Assembly (NCBI RefSeq): GCF_900187565.1
Contig: NZ_FYED01000004.1
Coordinates: 372,001-436,000 of the forward strand
From: Pseudomonas sp. Irchel 3A7
GTDB lineage: Bacteria > Pseudomonadota > Gammaproteobacteria > Pseudomonadales > Pseudomonadaceae
Reading direction: 5' to 3'
Length of the DNA: 64,000 nucleotides
Position numbers and translations under genes: made by a program. Positions 50,149 to 60,533 of the stretch are shown here, piece after piece. Under the pieces are notes generated by a model. The model ran no database searches. It was given only the letters and a program-made list of their open reading frames with translations, and was not told the origin of the DNA. The stretch's first letter is position 1, and the number at the start of each line of letters is the position of its first letter.

Positions 50149-53100
50149 ATGAAATTCTCCCAGTTCTTTATCACGCGACCGATCTTCGCGGCGGTGCTGT
50201 CGTTGCTGATCCTGATTGCCGGCGCCATTTCGCTGTTCCAGTTGCCGATCAGCGAATACCCCGAAGTGGTGCCACCGACCGTGGTGGTGCACGCCAGCTA
50301 TCCGGGGGCCAATCCCAAGGTGATCGGCGAAACCGTCGCCGCGCCGCTGGAACAGGCCATCACCGGCGTCGAGAACATGCTGTACATGTCGTCGCAATCC
50401 ACGGCGGACGGTCGCTTGACCCTCACCGTGACCTTCGCCCTGGGCACCGATCTGGATAACGCCCAGGTCCAGGTGCAGAACCGCGTGACCCGCACCGAGC
50501 CCAAGCTGCCGGATGAGGTGACGCGCATCGGCATCACCGTCGACAAGGCCTCGCCGGAACTGACCTTGCTCGTGCATCTGGTTTCGCCGGACAAACGCTA
50601 CGACATGCTCTACCTGTCCAACTACGCGATCCTCAACGTCAAGGATGAGCTGTCGCGTCTGAACGGCATCGGTGATGTGAAGATGTTCGGCATCGGCGAC
50701 TACTCGCTGCGCATCTGGCTCGACCCGGACAAAACCGCCTCGCGCAATCTCACCGCCACCGACGTGGTCAACGCGGTGCGCGAACAGAACCGTCAGGTCG
50801 CCGCCGGGCAACTGGGTTCGCCCCCTGCGCCGAATGCCACCAGCTTCCAGATGTCGATCAATTCCCAAGGGCGGCTGGTCACTGAAGAAGAGTTCGAGAA
50901 CGTGATCATCCGCAGTGGCCCGGACGGCGAAATCACTCGCTTGAAGGACATTGCCCGCATCGAACTGGGTTCCAACCAATACGCCTTGCGCGCCTTGCTC
51001 AACAACCAGGAAGCGGTGGCCATGCCGATCTTCCAGCGGCCGGGCTCCAATGCCATCGACGTCTCCGACCAGGTGCGGGCGAAGATGGCCGAGCTGAAGA
51101 AGAGCTTCCCGGAAGGTATGGACTACGAGATCGTCTACGACCCGACCATCTTCGTGCGCAGCTCGATTGAAGCGGTGGTGCACACGCTGTTCGAAGCACT
51201 GATCCTCGTGGTGCTGGTGGTGATCCTGTTTCTGCAAACCTGGCGCGCCTCGATCATTCCGTTGGTGGCGGTGCCGGTGTCGCTGATCGGCACCTTTGCC
51301 GTGATGCACCTGCTGGGTTTCTCGCTCAACGCGCTGTCATTGTTCGGCCTGGTACTGGCCATCGGCATCGTGGTCGACGACGCGATCGTGGTGGTGGAGA
51401 ACGTCGAACGAAACATCGAATCCGGGCTGGAACCGGTCGAGGCGACCAAGAAAGCCATGGGCGAAGTGACCGGACCCATCATCGCCACGGCGCTGGTGCT
51501 GTGCGCGGTGTTCGTGCCGGCGGCCTTCATCTCCGGCCTGACAGGGCAGTTCTATAAACAGTTCGCGTTGACCATCGCGATTTCCACGGTGATCTCGGCG
51601 TTCAACTCCCTGACCTTGTCGCCGGCACTGGCGGCGGTGCTGCTCAAGGCCCATGGCGCACCGAAAGACCGTTTCTCCAGAGTGCTGGATCGCCTGCTCG
51701 GTGGCTGGCTGTTCAAACCGTTCAACCGGTTCTTCGAAAAGGCCAGCCACGGCTACATGGTGGCCGTGGCCAAAGTCATCCGTGGCAGCAGCGTGGCCTT
51801 GCTGGTCTATGCCGGCCTGATCGCCATGACCTACATGGGCTTCAGCACCACACCCACCGGCTTCGTGCCGACCCAGGACAAGAAGTACCTGGTGACCTTT
51901 GCGCAGCTGCCGGATGCCGCGAGTCTGGATCGTACCGAATCGGTGATTCGCCGCATGAGCACCATCGCCATGAACGAGCCGGGTTTCGACAGCGCCGTGG
52001 CTTTCCCCGGCCTGTCGATCAACGGTTTCACCAACAGCCCGAACGCCGGTATCGCGTTCATCGGCTTGAGTTCGTTCGATGAGCGTAAGGACCCGAGCCT
52101 GTCGGCCAAGGCGATTTCCGCCTCGCTCAACGGCAAGTTCGGTGGCATTCAGGACGCCTACATCGCCGTGTTCCCGCCACCACCGGTACAAGGCCTGGGC
52201 ACCATCGGGGGTTTCCGCCTGCAGATCGAGGATCGAGGCAACCTCGGTTATGACGAGCTGTACAAAGAAACCATGAACATCATCGCCAAGAGCCGCAGCG
52301 TTCCGGAGCTGGCCAACCTGTTCACCAGTTACACGGTCAACGTGCCACAGGTCGAAGCTGCCATTGACCGCGAAAAAGCCAAGACCCACGGCGTGAAAAT
52401 CAACGACATCTTCGACACCTTGCAGGTGTACCTGGGTTCGCTGTATGCCAACGACTTCAACCGCTTCGGTCGCACCTATCAGGTCAACGTTCAGGCCGAA
52501 CAGCAGTTCCGCCAGGAGCCGGAGCAGATTGGCCAGTTGAAGGTGCGCAACGATCGCGGCGAGATGATTCCGCTGGCGACCTTCGTCAAGGTCACTCCGA
52601 CCTCGGGTCCCGACCGGGTCTCGCACTACAACGGTTTCCTCACCGCGGAAATCAACGGCAGCGCGGCGCCCGGCTACAGCTCCGGCCAGGCCCAGGCGGC
52701 CATCGAAAAATTGCTGAGAGAGGAACTGCCCAACGGCATGACCTACGAGTGGACCGACCTGACCTACCAGCAGATTTTGTCCGGCAACACCGCACTGCTG
52801 GTGTTCCCGCTCTGCGTGCTGCTGGCCTTCCTGGTACTGGCGGCGTTGTACGAAAGCTGGAGCCTGCCGCTGGCGGTGATCCTGATCGTCCCCATGACCC
52901 TGCTGTCGGCGATTGCCGGGGTGATCATTTCCCAAGGCGACAACAACATCTTCACCCAGATCGGCTTGATCGTGCTGGTGGGCCTGGCGTGCAAGAACGC
53001 GATCCTGATCGTCGAGTTTGCCAAGGACAGGCAGGACCAGGGCCTGTCGCCGCTGGACGCCGTACTGGACGCTTGCCGCATGCGTCTGCGGCCGATCCTG

Positions 53101-53328
53101 ATGACCTCGTTCGCCTTCATCATGGGCGTTATCCCGCTGGTGACCTCCACCGGCGCCGGTTCGGAAATTCGTCGTGCCATGGGTGTGGCGGTGTTCTCCG
53201 GCATGCTCGGCGTGACCTTCTTCGGCCTGCTGCTGACGCCGGTGTTCTTCGTCCTGATTCGCCGCTACATCGAACGCAAGAAAGCCAAAAAGCAAGCCCA
53301 CGCGCTGAACCTGGAGGTGCAACCATGA
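50149..53328 (+). CDS. mexF: MexF-like RND multidrug efflux pump
   Basis: A 1059-residue inner-membrane RND transporter, normal length, twelve membrane segments and two large periplasmic loops. The proton-relay acidic pair is in GIVVDDAIVVVENVER (TM4) and the Lys in LACKNAILIVEFAKD (TM10). MexEF-OprN exports chloramphenicol, fluoroquinolones, trimethoprim and quorum-signal precursors in P. aeruginosa. It overlaps oprN by four bases (ATGA). Confidence 0.96.
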   Translation: MKFSQFFITRPIFAAVLSLLILIAGAISLFQLPISEYPEVVPPTVVVHASYPGANPKVIGETVAAPLEQAITGVENMLYMSSQSTADGRLTLTVTFALGTDLDNAQVQVQNRVTRTEPKLPDEVTRIGITVDKASPELTLLVHLVSPDKRYDMLYLSNYAILNVKDELSRLNGIGDVKMFGIGDYSLRIWLDPDKTASRNLTATDVVNAVREQNRQVAAGQLGSPPAPNATSFQMSINSQGRLVTEEEFENVIIRSGPDGEITRLKDIARIELGSNQYALRALLNNQEAVAMPIFQRPGSNAIDVSDQVRAKMAELKKSFPEGMDYEIVYDPTIFVRSSIEAVVHTLFEALILVVLVVILFLQTWRASIIPLVAVPVSLIGTFAVMHLLGFSLNALSLFGLVLAIGIVVDDAIVVVENVERNIESGLEPVEATKKAMGEVTGPIIATALVLCAVFVPAAFISGLTGQFYKQFALTIAISTVISAFNSLTLSPALAAVLLKAHGAPKDRFSRVLDRLLGGWLFKPFNRFFEKASHGYMVAVAKVIRGSSVALLVYAGLIAMTYMGFSTTPTGFVPTQDKKYLVTFAQLPDAASLDRTESVIRRMSTIAMNEPGFDSAVAFPGLSINGFTNSPNAGIAFIGLSSFDERKDPSLSAKAISASLNGKFGGIQDAYIAVFPPPPVQGLGTIGGFRLQIEDRGNLGYDELYKETMNIIAKSRSVPELANLFTSYTVNVPQVEAAIDREKAKTHGVKINDIFDTLQVYLGSLYANDFNRFGRTYQVNVQAEQQFRQEPEQIGQLKVRNDRGEMIPLATFVKVTPTSGPDRVSHYNGFLTAEINGSAAPGYSSGQAQAAIEKLLREELPNGMTYEWTDLTYQQILSGNTALLVFPLCVLLAFLVLAALYESWSLPLAVILIVPMTLLSAIAGVIISQGDNNIFTQIGLIVLVGLACKNAILIVEFAKDRQDQGLSPLDAVLDACRMRLRPILMTSFAFIMGVIPLVTSTGAGSEIRRAMGVAVFSGMLGVTFFGLLLTPVFFVLIRRYIERKKAKKQAHALNLEVQP

Positions 53329-54743
53329 ATGCCCTGAAGCTTTTTCTGCCCAGCCTCCTGGTGACCGCGCTGGCCGCCTGCACGGTGGGGCCGGACTACA
53401 AGACCCCTGATACTCCGCCGGCCAACAGCGTTTATGCCAAAGCCGCCAACTACGATCAGTCGCGATTCGAAACGGTGTGGTGGCAACAGTTCGACGACCC
53501 CACGCTGAACCAATTGGTGAGCAAATCCCTGGAAGGCAACCGCGACCTGCGCGTGGCCTTTGCCCGCTGGAAAGCGGCCCGGGCGATTCGCGACGACATC
53601 AGCAACGACAACCTGCCGGTGGTCACCAGCCGCGTCAGCAGCCTGCAAGGTCGCTCGCAAGTGCCGGGCCAGACCGAGAGCCGGGTGAACACCGAGCGCT
53701 ACGATCTGGGCCTGGACATGGCCTGGGAAATCGACCTGTTCGGGCGCATCCAGCGGGCGCTTGAGTCGAGCGATGCCCGGGAAGACGCGGCAGCGGCGGA
53801 CCTGTATCAACTGCGGGTGACCATGATTGCCGAACTGGTCGATGCCTACGGTCAACTGCGCGGTGCGCAACTGCGGGAAAAAATCGCCCTGGCCAACCTG
53901 AAGAATCAGAACGACTCACGCAGCGTTACGGTCAGCCTGCGCGATGCTGGCGTCGGTAATGAACTCGACGTGGTACGCGCCGACGCACGCCTGGCCGCCG
54001 TCGAAGCCAGCGTGCCGCAACTGCAAGCGGAACAGGTGCGACAGAAAAACCGCATCGCGACCTTGCTCGGTGAGCGTCCGGACCAGTTGAGCGTGTCCTT
54101 GAGCCCGAAAGATTTGCCAGCCATTGCCAAGTCACTGCCCATCGGCGATCCCGCCGAACTGCTGAGCCGCCGCCCGGATGTACTGGCGGCCGAACGCCGG
54201 CTCGCCGCCGCAACAGCAGACGTCGGCGTGGCCACCGCCGACCTGTTCCCCCGGGTCAGCCTGAGCGGCTTCCTCGGCTTCACCGCCGGACGCGGTTCAC
54301 AAATCGGCTCCGCCGCCGCCAGAGCCTGGAGCCTCGGCCCGAGCATCACCTGGGCCGCCTTCGATCTGGGCAGCGTGCGAGCACGCATTCGCGGCGCGGA
54401 TGCCGACGCCGAAGGCGCCTTGGCCACCTATGAACAGCAAGTGCTGCTGGCGCTGGAGGAATCGGAAAACGCGTTCAGTGACTACGGCAAACGCCAGCAG
54501 CGGTTGCTGTCGTTGATCAAGCAAAGCGAGTCGAGCAGGGCGGCGGCGGATCTGGCGGGGATCCAGTACAAGGAAGGCTCCGTCGACTACCTGGTGTTGC
54601 TCGATGCCGAGCGCGAACGCTTGAACGCCGAGGATGCACAGGCGTTGGGTGAGACCGATCAGTACCGTGCCATCGTCGCCATCTATAAAGCATTGGGAGG
54701 CGGGTGGGACACGGGTGGCAACAAGGTAGCGGCGAGGAACTGA
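53325..54743 (+). CDS. oprN: OprN-like outer-membrane efflux channel lipoprotein
   Basis: A 472-residue TolC/NodT-family outer-membrane factor with lipobox L-A-A-C19. Features: VGPDYKTPDTP, WWQQFDDPTLNQLV, the helical barrel repeats LRVTMIAELVDAYGQLRGAQ and LLSRRPDVLAAERRLAAATADVGVATADLFPRVSLSGFLGF, and ending IYKALGGGWD. The start ATG 53325 overlaps the mexF stop. Eight REP units follow immediately after its stop. Confidence 0.93.
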   Translation: MNALKLFLPSLLVTALAACTVGPDYKTPDTPPANSVYAKAANYDQSRFETVWWQQFDDPTLNQLVSKSLEGNRDLRVAFARWKAARAIRDDISNDNLPVVTSRVSSLQGRSQVPGQTESRVNTERYDLGLDMAWEIDLFGRIQRALESSDAREDAAAADLYQLRVTMIAELVDAYGQLRGAQLREKIALANLKNQNDSRSVTVSLRDAGVGNELDVVRADARLAAVEASVPQLQAEQVRQKNRIATLLGERPDQLSVSLSPKDLPAIAKSLPIGDPAELLSRRPDVLAAERRLAAATADVGVATADLFPRVSLSGFLGFTAGRGSQIGSAAARAWSLGPSITWAAFDLGSVRARIRGADADAEGALATYEQQVLLALEESENAFSDYGKRQQRLLSLIKQSESSRAAADLAGIQYKEGSVDYLVLLDAERERLNAEDAQALGETDQYRAIVAIYKALGGGWDTGGNKVAARN

Positions 54744-54756
54744 CGTTCAGTGCTTT

Positions 54757-55881
54757 CGGTAGGAGCGAGCTCGCTCGCGAAAAACCAACAGGCGCCACTG
54801 GGCATCTGGTTTCCCGCGTCATCGTTCACGACCATCGCGAGCAGGCTCGCTCCCACAGGGGATCTTTTACGAACACAGAATTTGTGTTCGACGCAGATCA
54901 AACTGTGGGAGCGAGCCTGCTCGCGAAAAACCAACAGGCGCCACTGGGCATCTGGTTTCCCGCGTCATCGTTCACGTCCATCGCGAGCAGGCTCGCTCCC
55001 ACAGGGGATCTTTTACGAACACAGAATTTGTGTTCGACGCAGATCAAACTGTGGGAGCGAGCCTGCTCGCGAAGAACCAACAGGCGCCGCAGGGCATCTG
55101 GTTTCCCGCGTTATCGTTCGCGACCATCGCGAGCAGGCTCGCTCCCACAGGGGATCTTTTACGAACACAGAATTTGTGTTCGACGCAGATCAAACTGTGG
55201 GAGCGAGCCTGCTCGCGAAAAATCAACAGACGCCGCAGGGCATCTGGTTTCCCGCGTCATCGTTCACGACCATCGCGAGCAGGCTCGCTCCCACAGGGGA
55301 TCTTTTACGAACACAGAATTTGTGTTCGACGCAGATCAAACTGTGGGAGCGAGCCTGCTCGCGAAAAACCAACAGACGCCGCTGGGCATCTGGTTTCCCG
55401 CGTCATCGTTCACGACCATCGCGAGCAGGCTCGCTCCCACAGGGGATCTTTTACGAACACAGAATTTGTGTTCGACGCAGATCAAACTGTGGGAGCGAGC
55501 CTGCTCGCGAAAAATCAACAGACGCCGCAGGGCATCTGGTTTCCCGCGTCATCGTTCACGACCATCGCGAGCAGGCTCGCTCCCACAGGGGATCTTTTAC
55601 GAACACAGAATTTGTGTTCGACGCAGATCAAACTGTGGGAGCGAGCCTGCTCGCGAAAAACCAACAGACGCCGCAGGGTAACTGATTTTCCGCGTTATCG
55701 TTCGCGACCATCGCGAGCAGGCTCGCTCCCACAGGGGATCTTTTACGAAAACAGAATTTGTGTTCGACGCAGATCAAACTGTGGGAGCGAGCCTGCTCGC
55801 GAAAAACCAACGGGCGCCACTGGGCATCTGGTTTCCCGCGTCATCGTTCACGACCATCGCGAGCAGGCTCGCTCCCACAGG
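54757..55881. repeat. Tandem array of eight 146-bp REP units
   Basis: Units begin at 54757, 54903, 55049, 55195, 55341, 55487, 55633 and 55779, always exactly 146 bases apart; the eighth is cut after about 103 bases. Each unit is a forward REP core, a spacer (CATCTGGTTTCCCGCGTCATC), an inverted REP core, then GGATCTTTTACGAACACA-GAATT-TGTGTTCG, which is itself a perfect 8-bp hairpin. The first and seventh copies are most diverged. Open frames run through because 146 is not divisible by three; they are not genes. Confidence 0.95.
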
Positions 55882-56102
55882 GCGAGCAGCTTCATTGTTG
55901 ACCTCCATCGCGAGCAAGCATTGCTCCTGCCGGGAAGCTGAACATCCGCGCAGATCTATTCGGCCCGGTCGCCATTGATCGAGTTTTACTTCAATGCGCT
56001 GGCTCCTGAACTGGATATCCACTAAACCCAAACAGATGTGTAGTGGGTTTCCAGAGCCATCGATCGTCAGGTGTTTCGCAGACGATCGAAAGAGAACAGA
56101 TC
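55882..56102. other. Gap between REP array and STAND regulator
   Basis: Contains a further degenerate REP-like half (TCGCGAGCAAGCATTGCTCC, 55908-55927) and then ordinary non-coding DNA. No promoter is clear; AAGAGA lies before the next start. Confidence 0.4.
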
Positions 56103-58799
56103 ATGAGCGATGGGTTCGTCTTCGGACCGTTCTGCTTGTATCCCGGCATTCGTATTTTGCGCAAGGATGGCGTGGACGTATCGCTGGGAAGCCGAGCGTT
56201 CGACATCCTGACGGCGTTGGTTGCAGGCAATGGCAAGGTCATGACACGGCGGGAGTTGATGGCCACCGGTTGGCCCGGACTGGTCGTTGCGGAATCCAAT
56301 GTGCGTATACAGATTGCCAACGTTCGGCAGGCGCTCGGGTGCGGGCTCGACGGCGTTCGTTACATCGCCAATGTGCCGGGGCGTGGGTACTGCTTTGTTG
56401 CAGCGGTAGAACACATCGAAGGCAGTGATCAGCTGCGATCGGCAGCGTCGCAGACACTGATAGCGCAAGCGGCAGAAGCGTCCAGGGTGCTATCGCATAT
56501 CCCCGCACCGTTGAGAGGCGCCGTCGGGCGCCAGGAGAGTGTTGCCGAACTCTCGCAGGTGATCCCGGACCGGCGCTTGGTCACAGTGGTCGGTGCCGGC
56601 GGGGCAGGGAAGACGACGTTGGCTGTACTAGTCGCGCATGCCCTTGATGTGTTTGGTGATGCGATCTTCTTCGTGGATCTGAGCACTGTGGATCAAAACA
56701 CGGTGGATTACGCCGAGCGGGTCATGGAGGCGCTCGCCTTGGCGGTGGGGTACCGCCCCACAGGCACGGAGTTGTTTGCCGAGCTTTTGGAAGTGCTTTC
56801 GGCGAAGAGGACATTGATTGTTCTCGATAATTGCGAGCATGTCATCGCGGCGGTGGTCGATCTTTGTCGGCGGATCATGGCAGCCACCCCGACAGTGTCT
56901 TTTTTAGCCACCAGCCGGGAAGCTTTGCGGGTCAAAGACGAGTTCGTGTATCCGCTACACCCCTTGGCGACTCCCCCCGACACAGAGCGCCTTAGTGCCA
57001 GGCAGGCTATGGATTGGCCTGCCATCCGGTTGTTCATTGAGCGGGCAAAGGAAGGCGGGGCCAGAGAAAGCTTGAGCAATGATGATGCACTGCTCGTGGC
57101 CGCGCTTTGCCGGCGTCTGGATGGCAATCCCCACGCGATAGGCCTGGTGGCCAGTCGCGTCGCGGCGTACGGCATACAGGGTGTTGCCAACCTGCTCGAT
57201 AATCAGTTCGCATTGCACTGGAAAGGTCAACGCGATGCCAGTCCACGTCATCAGACGGTCGAGGCCATGATCGACTGGAGCCACAATCTGCTCACCCCAC
57301 GAGATCAGCGGATTCTCTACAGGTTGTCGGTTTTTTGCGGAGGATTTCCGGTAGAGGCTGCGGTGGCGGTGGCGGCGGATGAGCAAACCGATGCCTTCGA
57401 GGTGGAAGAGGCCATTCGGGATCTGGTGGATAAATCGCTGGTCGCGGTGCATCCGGTGAACGGTGAAACCTGTTTCAGGTTGCTTGAGACGACCAAGGCC
57501 TACGCGGCTACCCGATTGGCAAAACTGCGTATGAAGGACTCCATCGCTCTGCGCCATGCCCTGTATTACGCAGAGCAACTTCGGGTTTATGCCGATGGCC
57601 AATCCGCCGCCCGCAGCATCCCTTTTCGCCTGCCGGAAATCGGTAACGTACGTGCGGCGCTGGAGTGGTCCTTCGTTGCCGGGCGAGATCCGGCACTGGC
57701 AGCGCAAATGAGCAGCCTTGCAGCGCCCTTGTTCCTGGAGCTTGGCCTGCTCATGGAGTGCAAGCGTTGCTGCGAACGCGCGCTCAGGATGCTGCCCGAC
57801 CACCTCTGTGCGACGACATTCGAGCTTGGTCTGCTTGAGTCATTGGCCATCACCTACTACTGCGGTGGTGAGTATGACGGTGAAGTGACGAGTACTTTGG
57901 AGCGCGGGCTGACATTGTCACGGCGCTTGGATGACAGCCACTCGATGTTTCATCTGCTCGCCGGTCTTCACCTTGTATTGATCGCAAACGGCAGGATTCA
58001 GGAGTCGCTGTCCGTCAGTGAGTCCTATGCCACTGCCGCCCGCGATCAAGGTGGGCCGGGCGAGGCCGTGATTGCCCGGTGGATGGCGGGCGCGTCCTGG
58101 CACTTCTCGGGTAACCAGATGGCAGCCGATGAAAGCTACCTCTCAGGTGCCGATATTGTGGCCAGGCACGCGCTGCGCCCACTGCGTTACTTCGAGAGCA
58201 AGGAGCTAACCATTGCCAGCCTCGGCACGGCACGGGTCAAGTGGATACGCGGCATGCCGACACAGGCGTTGCAGCTGGCGATCAGCGCCATCAACGAGAG
58301 CAGGCGCCATCCGGATTCGTTCTGCCTGTGTGCGACGCTGTGTTTTCCGATCCTGCTCAGTAATGGAGAGTCGGACCAGGCCGAGTGCCTCATCCACGAA
58401 CTGGAGAACGTCGCCCAGGACTACAAAGTAGCGGTGCGCCATCAGGTGATTCATTTCCTCAAAGGCTTGATGTTGCTGCAGCAAGGTGGTTTTCCGGCGG
58501 CGGTTGAACACCTCCGGCAATGCGTGGCCACGCTGCCACCCCGCACACTGACATTTTTAAGGACCGATGCACTCCAGGCACTGGCCGAGGCGCAACGAGC
58601 GTGTGGAGACAAGGCCGGCGCATTGGCTGCGATCAACGAAGCGATCGATCTTGCGCGGCGGACCGGGGGGTTGTTCAGCCTCGCGGATTTGCTGAAAACC
58701 AAGGCCGAAGTACTCATGGGGCTGGAACAGGTCGAATACGCAGAGGTCGAGGACTTGCTTGCTCAGCACTGGACTGTGCTCGGGAGCAGGGTGCGCTGA
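56103..58799 (+). CDS. STAND-type regulator: OmpR-like winged helix, NTPase and TPR domains
   Basis: An 898-residue signal-transduction ATPase. An N-terminal winged helix (about 5-100: FGPFCLYPGIRILRKDGVDVSLGSRAFDILTALV, then IANVRQALG...YIANVPGRGYCF) is joined to a NACHT/NB-ARC-like NTPase with Walker A GAGGAGKT (164-171), Walker B TLIVLDNCEHV (about 237-247) and sensor SFLATSREALRV, and a long C-terminal helical TPR-like region (about 480-890). Such proteins act as ATP-gated activators. The next gene, 263 bases downstream, is an MFS transporter of a catabolic cluster, a possible target. The start ATG 56103 puts the DNA-binding fold at the true N terminus. Confidence 0.9.
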   Translation: MSDGFVFGPFCLYPGIRILRKDGVDVSLGSRAFDILTALVAGNGKVMTRRELMATGWPGLVVAESNVRIQIANVRQALGCGLDGVRYIANVPGRGYCFVAAVEHIEGSDQLRSAASQTLIAQAAEASRVLSHIPAPLRGAVGRQESVAELSQVIPDRRLVTVVGAGGAGKTTLAVLVAHALDVFGDAIFFVDLSTVDQNTVDYAERVMEALALAVGYRPTGTELFAELLEVLSAKRTLIVLDNCEHVIAAVVDLCRRIMAATPTVSFLATSREALRVKDEFVYPLHPLATPPDTERLSARQAMDWPAIRLFIERAKEGGARESLSNDDALLVAALCRRLDGNPHAIGLVASRVAAYGIQGVANLLDNQFALHWKGQRDASPRHQTVEAMIDWSHNLLTPRDQRILYRLSVFCGGFPVEAAVAVAADEQTDAFEVEEAIRDLVDKSLVAVHPVNGETCFRLLETTKAYAATRLAKLRMKDSIALRHALYYAEQLRVYADGQSAARSIPFRLPEIGNVRAALEWSFVAGRDPALAAQMSSLAAPLFLELGLLMECKRCCERALRMLPDHLCATTFELGLLESLAITYYCGGEYDGEVTSTLERGLTLSRRLDDSHSMFHLLAGLHLVLIANGRIQESLSVSESYATAARDQGGPGEAVIARWMAGASWHFSGNQMAADESYLSGADIVARHALRPLRYFESKELTIASLGTARVKWIRGMPTQALQLAISAINESRRHPDSFCLCATLCFPILLSNGESDQAECLIHELENVAQDYKVAVRHQVIHFLKGLMLLQQGGFPAAVEHLRQCVATLPPRTLTFLRTDALQALAEAQRACGDKAGALAAINEAIDLARRTGGLFSLADLLKTKAEVLMGLEQVEYAEVEDLLAQHWTVLGSRVR

Positions 58800-59062
58800 G
58801 CTGGGAGTTGAGGCTGTTGGCTGTCATCACCTCGCGTCGATGACGCCTTGATTCATCCCTGACGTCATCGACCTGTGCCAAACATTCAAAGCAGGTGTGC
58901 TTTTCCAGCTATATCCATCAATTCCCGTCGGGTTTCTAATCTTTAGACGGTGGCCTCGAACACTTCCGGTGTTCTGCAGACGCCTGCATACCCGACGTTG
59001 TCAGTGCGATGCACCCAACTGCCGGGGAACAATAAAAATAAAACTCAGCGGGAGATAATCCA

Positions 59063-60451
59063 ATGGGCCTCGCTCAAGAAAAGGCAGGTGCTATTCCGTC
59101 GTTCACCCGGGTTTCCAAAGGTGCGGGAACCGCCTCATGGGGAGCCATGGCGTTGCTCTGGCTGGTCTACGCCATGGACGCCAACTCACGTCAGATGTTC
59201 TTCATGGTGTTGCCCTCGATCACCAGCGAATTCAAAACCAGTGCAGAAATGACCGGTTTTCTCGCAGCGTTCATCACCATCGCCACCTCGTTGATCGCTG
59301 TGCCTTGCATGATTTGGGCTGACAAGGGCGGGCAAGGCTGGATGAGGAAGTATCGTCACCTGCCCATCGTGATTGCCTACACATTGTTTACCTTTTTGAC
59401 AGGGCTGAATTTCCTCACCGCCTCATTGGGCATGCTCGTGGCGTTGCAGGTGATTTCCCACGCCTTTGGCGGGGCCGGCGAGGCGATCGAAGTCACGTCT
59501 TTGTCCGAGTGGTGGTCTCGTGAAAGGCGCGGTTTTGCGTTGGGGTTGCATCACACGGGCTATCCATGGGGCACGTTGATCGGTGGTCTGGCGATCAGTG
59601 CCTTGTTGAACGCTTACGGTCCTGAGAACTGGCGCCTGGCCTTTCTGCTGTTCCCGGTCCCCATGATCATTATCTTTTCGATCTACTGGTGGTTTTGCAC
59701 CAAAAAGCGCTACGAGTCGTTTGTCGATCACGTGCGTGACGTTGGGGAAACCGTCCCGGCGTTGAGCGCTGCCCAAGGGGCGGTGGTGGCACCTGAGGGC
59801 GCTTTTCGCTCCGCGATGCGCAATCCGAACATCAGCGCTATCGCGCTGGTCTCGATGCTGGCCATTGTGGGTTATTTCGGTATCAGCTTCTGGTTGCCTC
59901 AGTACCTGGCATTCGTGGCTCATTACAACTTCGCCGAGGCCGCGGCGTATTCCGTTTTGTTCACCATCACCGGGGGTATCGGGCAAATCGTCTGGGGTTG
60001 GATCTCTGACCGCATGGGCCGCAAGCTTTGCCTGATGATCGTATTCGCCTGGCTGGCGGTAGGCATGTACCTGTTTCAGTTCACATCCTTGAGCCTGACC
60101 TGGCTCATCGGCATTCAACTGTTTGCCGGGTTCGCAATGAATGCGCCCTATACGCTGCTGTATGCGATCGCCTTCGATTCAGCCAAGCCCGGCACGTCGG
60201 GAATCGCCGGCTCGATCGTCAACGTCGGTATCTATGCCGGTGGCTTCGGTCCTTTCGTGATCGGCCTGTTCATCGGTGCCGGCGGCGGTTTTGATCAGGT
60301 GGCGGGCTACAACTACGCGCTGTATTTCATCTCCGGATTGATGGTGGTAGCTGCGTTTGTAACAGCCTTTTTTACACGCGAGACCACGGGATGGTTCCTC
60401 AAACACGATAGGGCGTTGGTTTCAAAAGCGTCCTGCAACATGGCGGGTTGA
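59063..60451 (+). CDS. MFS transporter, possibly aromatic-acid or organic-acid permease
   Basis: A 462-residue major facilitator protein, twelve predicted segments. Signature WGWISDRMGRKLCLM (loop motif A) and WRLAFLLFPVPMIIIF are visible; a long N-terminal extension precedes the first segment (LLWLVYAMDANSRQMFFMVLPSI). GGGAGA precedes ATG 59063. It starts a cluster with a hydrolase, a DAD-family cupin, a LysR regulator and an SDR, so it most likely brings in their substrate. Confidence 0.87.
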   Translation: MGLAQEKAGAIPSFTRVSKGAGTASWGAMALLWLVYAMDANSRQMFFMVLPSITSEFKTSAEMTGFLAAFITIATSLIAVPCMIWADKGGQGWMRKYRHLPIVIAYTLFTFLTGLNFLTASLGMLVALQVISHAFGGAGEAIEVTSLSEWWSRERRGFALGLHHTGYPWGTLIGGLAISALLNAYGPENWRLAFLLFPVPMIIIFSIYWWFCTKKRYESFVDHVRDVGETVPALSAAQGAVVAPEGAFRSAMRNPNISAIALVSMLAIVGYFGISFWLPQYLAFVAHYNFAEAAAYSVLFTITGGIGQIVWGWISDRMGRKLCLMIVFAWLAVGMYLFQFTSLSLTWLIGIQLFAGFAMNAPYTLLYAIAFDSAKPGTSGIAGSIVNVGIYAGGFGPFVIGLFIGAGGGFDQVAGYNYALYFISGLMVVAAFVTAFFTRETTGWFLKHDRALVSKASCNMAG

Positions 60452-60533
60452 GTCGTCGTACCGACTGCAGATGCCACACCTGCAACCTATAAAAAATTCC
60501 CTTGCGGGGATGTTCAATGTCAGGAGAACCAAC

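Noticed and set aside
51337..53322. 661-codon minus-strand frame opposite mexF
   Set aside because: Antisense shadow with low-complexity HRQ-rich composition; mexF is unambiguous.
54757..55881. Possible CRISPR array
   Set aside because: Period is 146 bases, and both repeats and spacers are conserved between units; spacers are not unique and no cas genes are near.
54704..55941. Open frames of 300-325 codons across the REP array (rich in ERACSR / REQARSH / ASLLAKNQQ repeats)
   Set aside because: They are by-products of a 146-bp repeat lacking stops in several frames and strands; no ribosome binding sites and no normal codon use.
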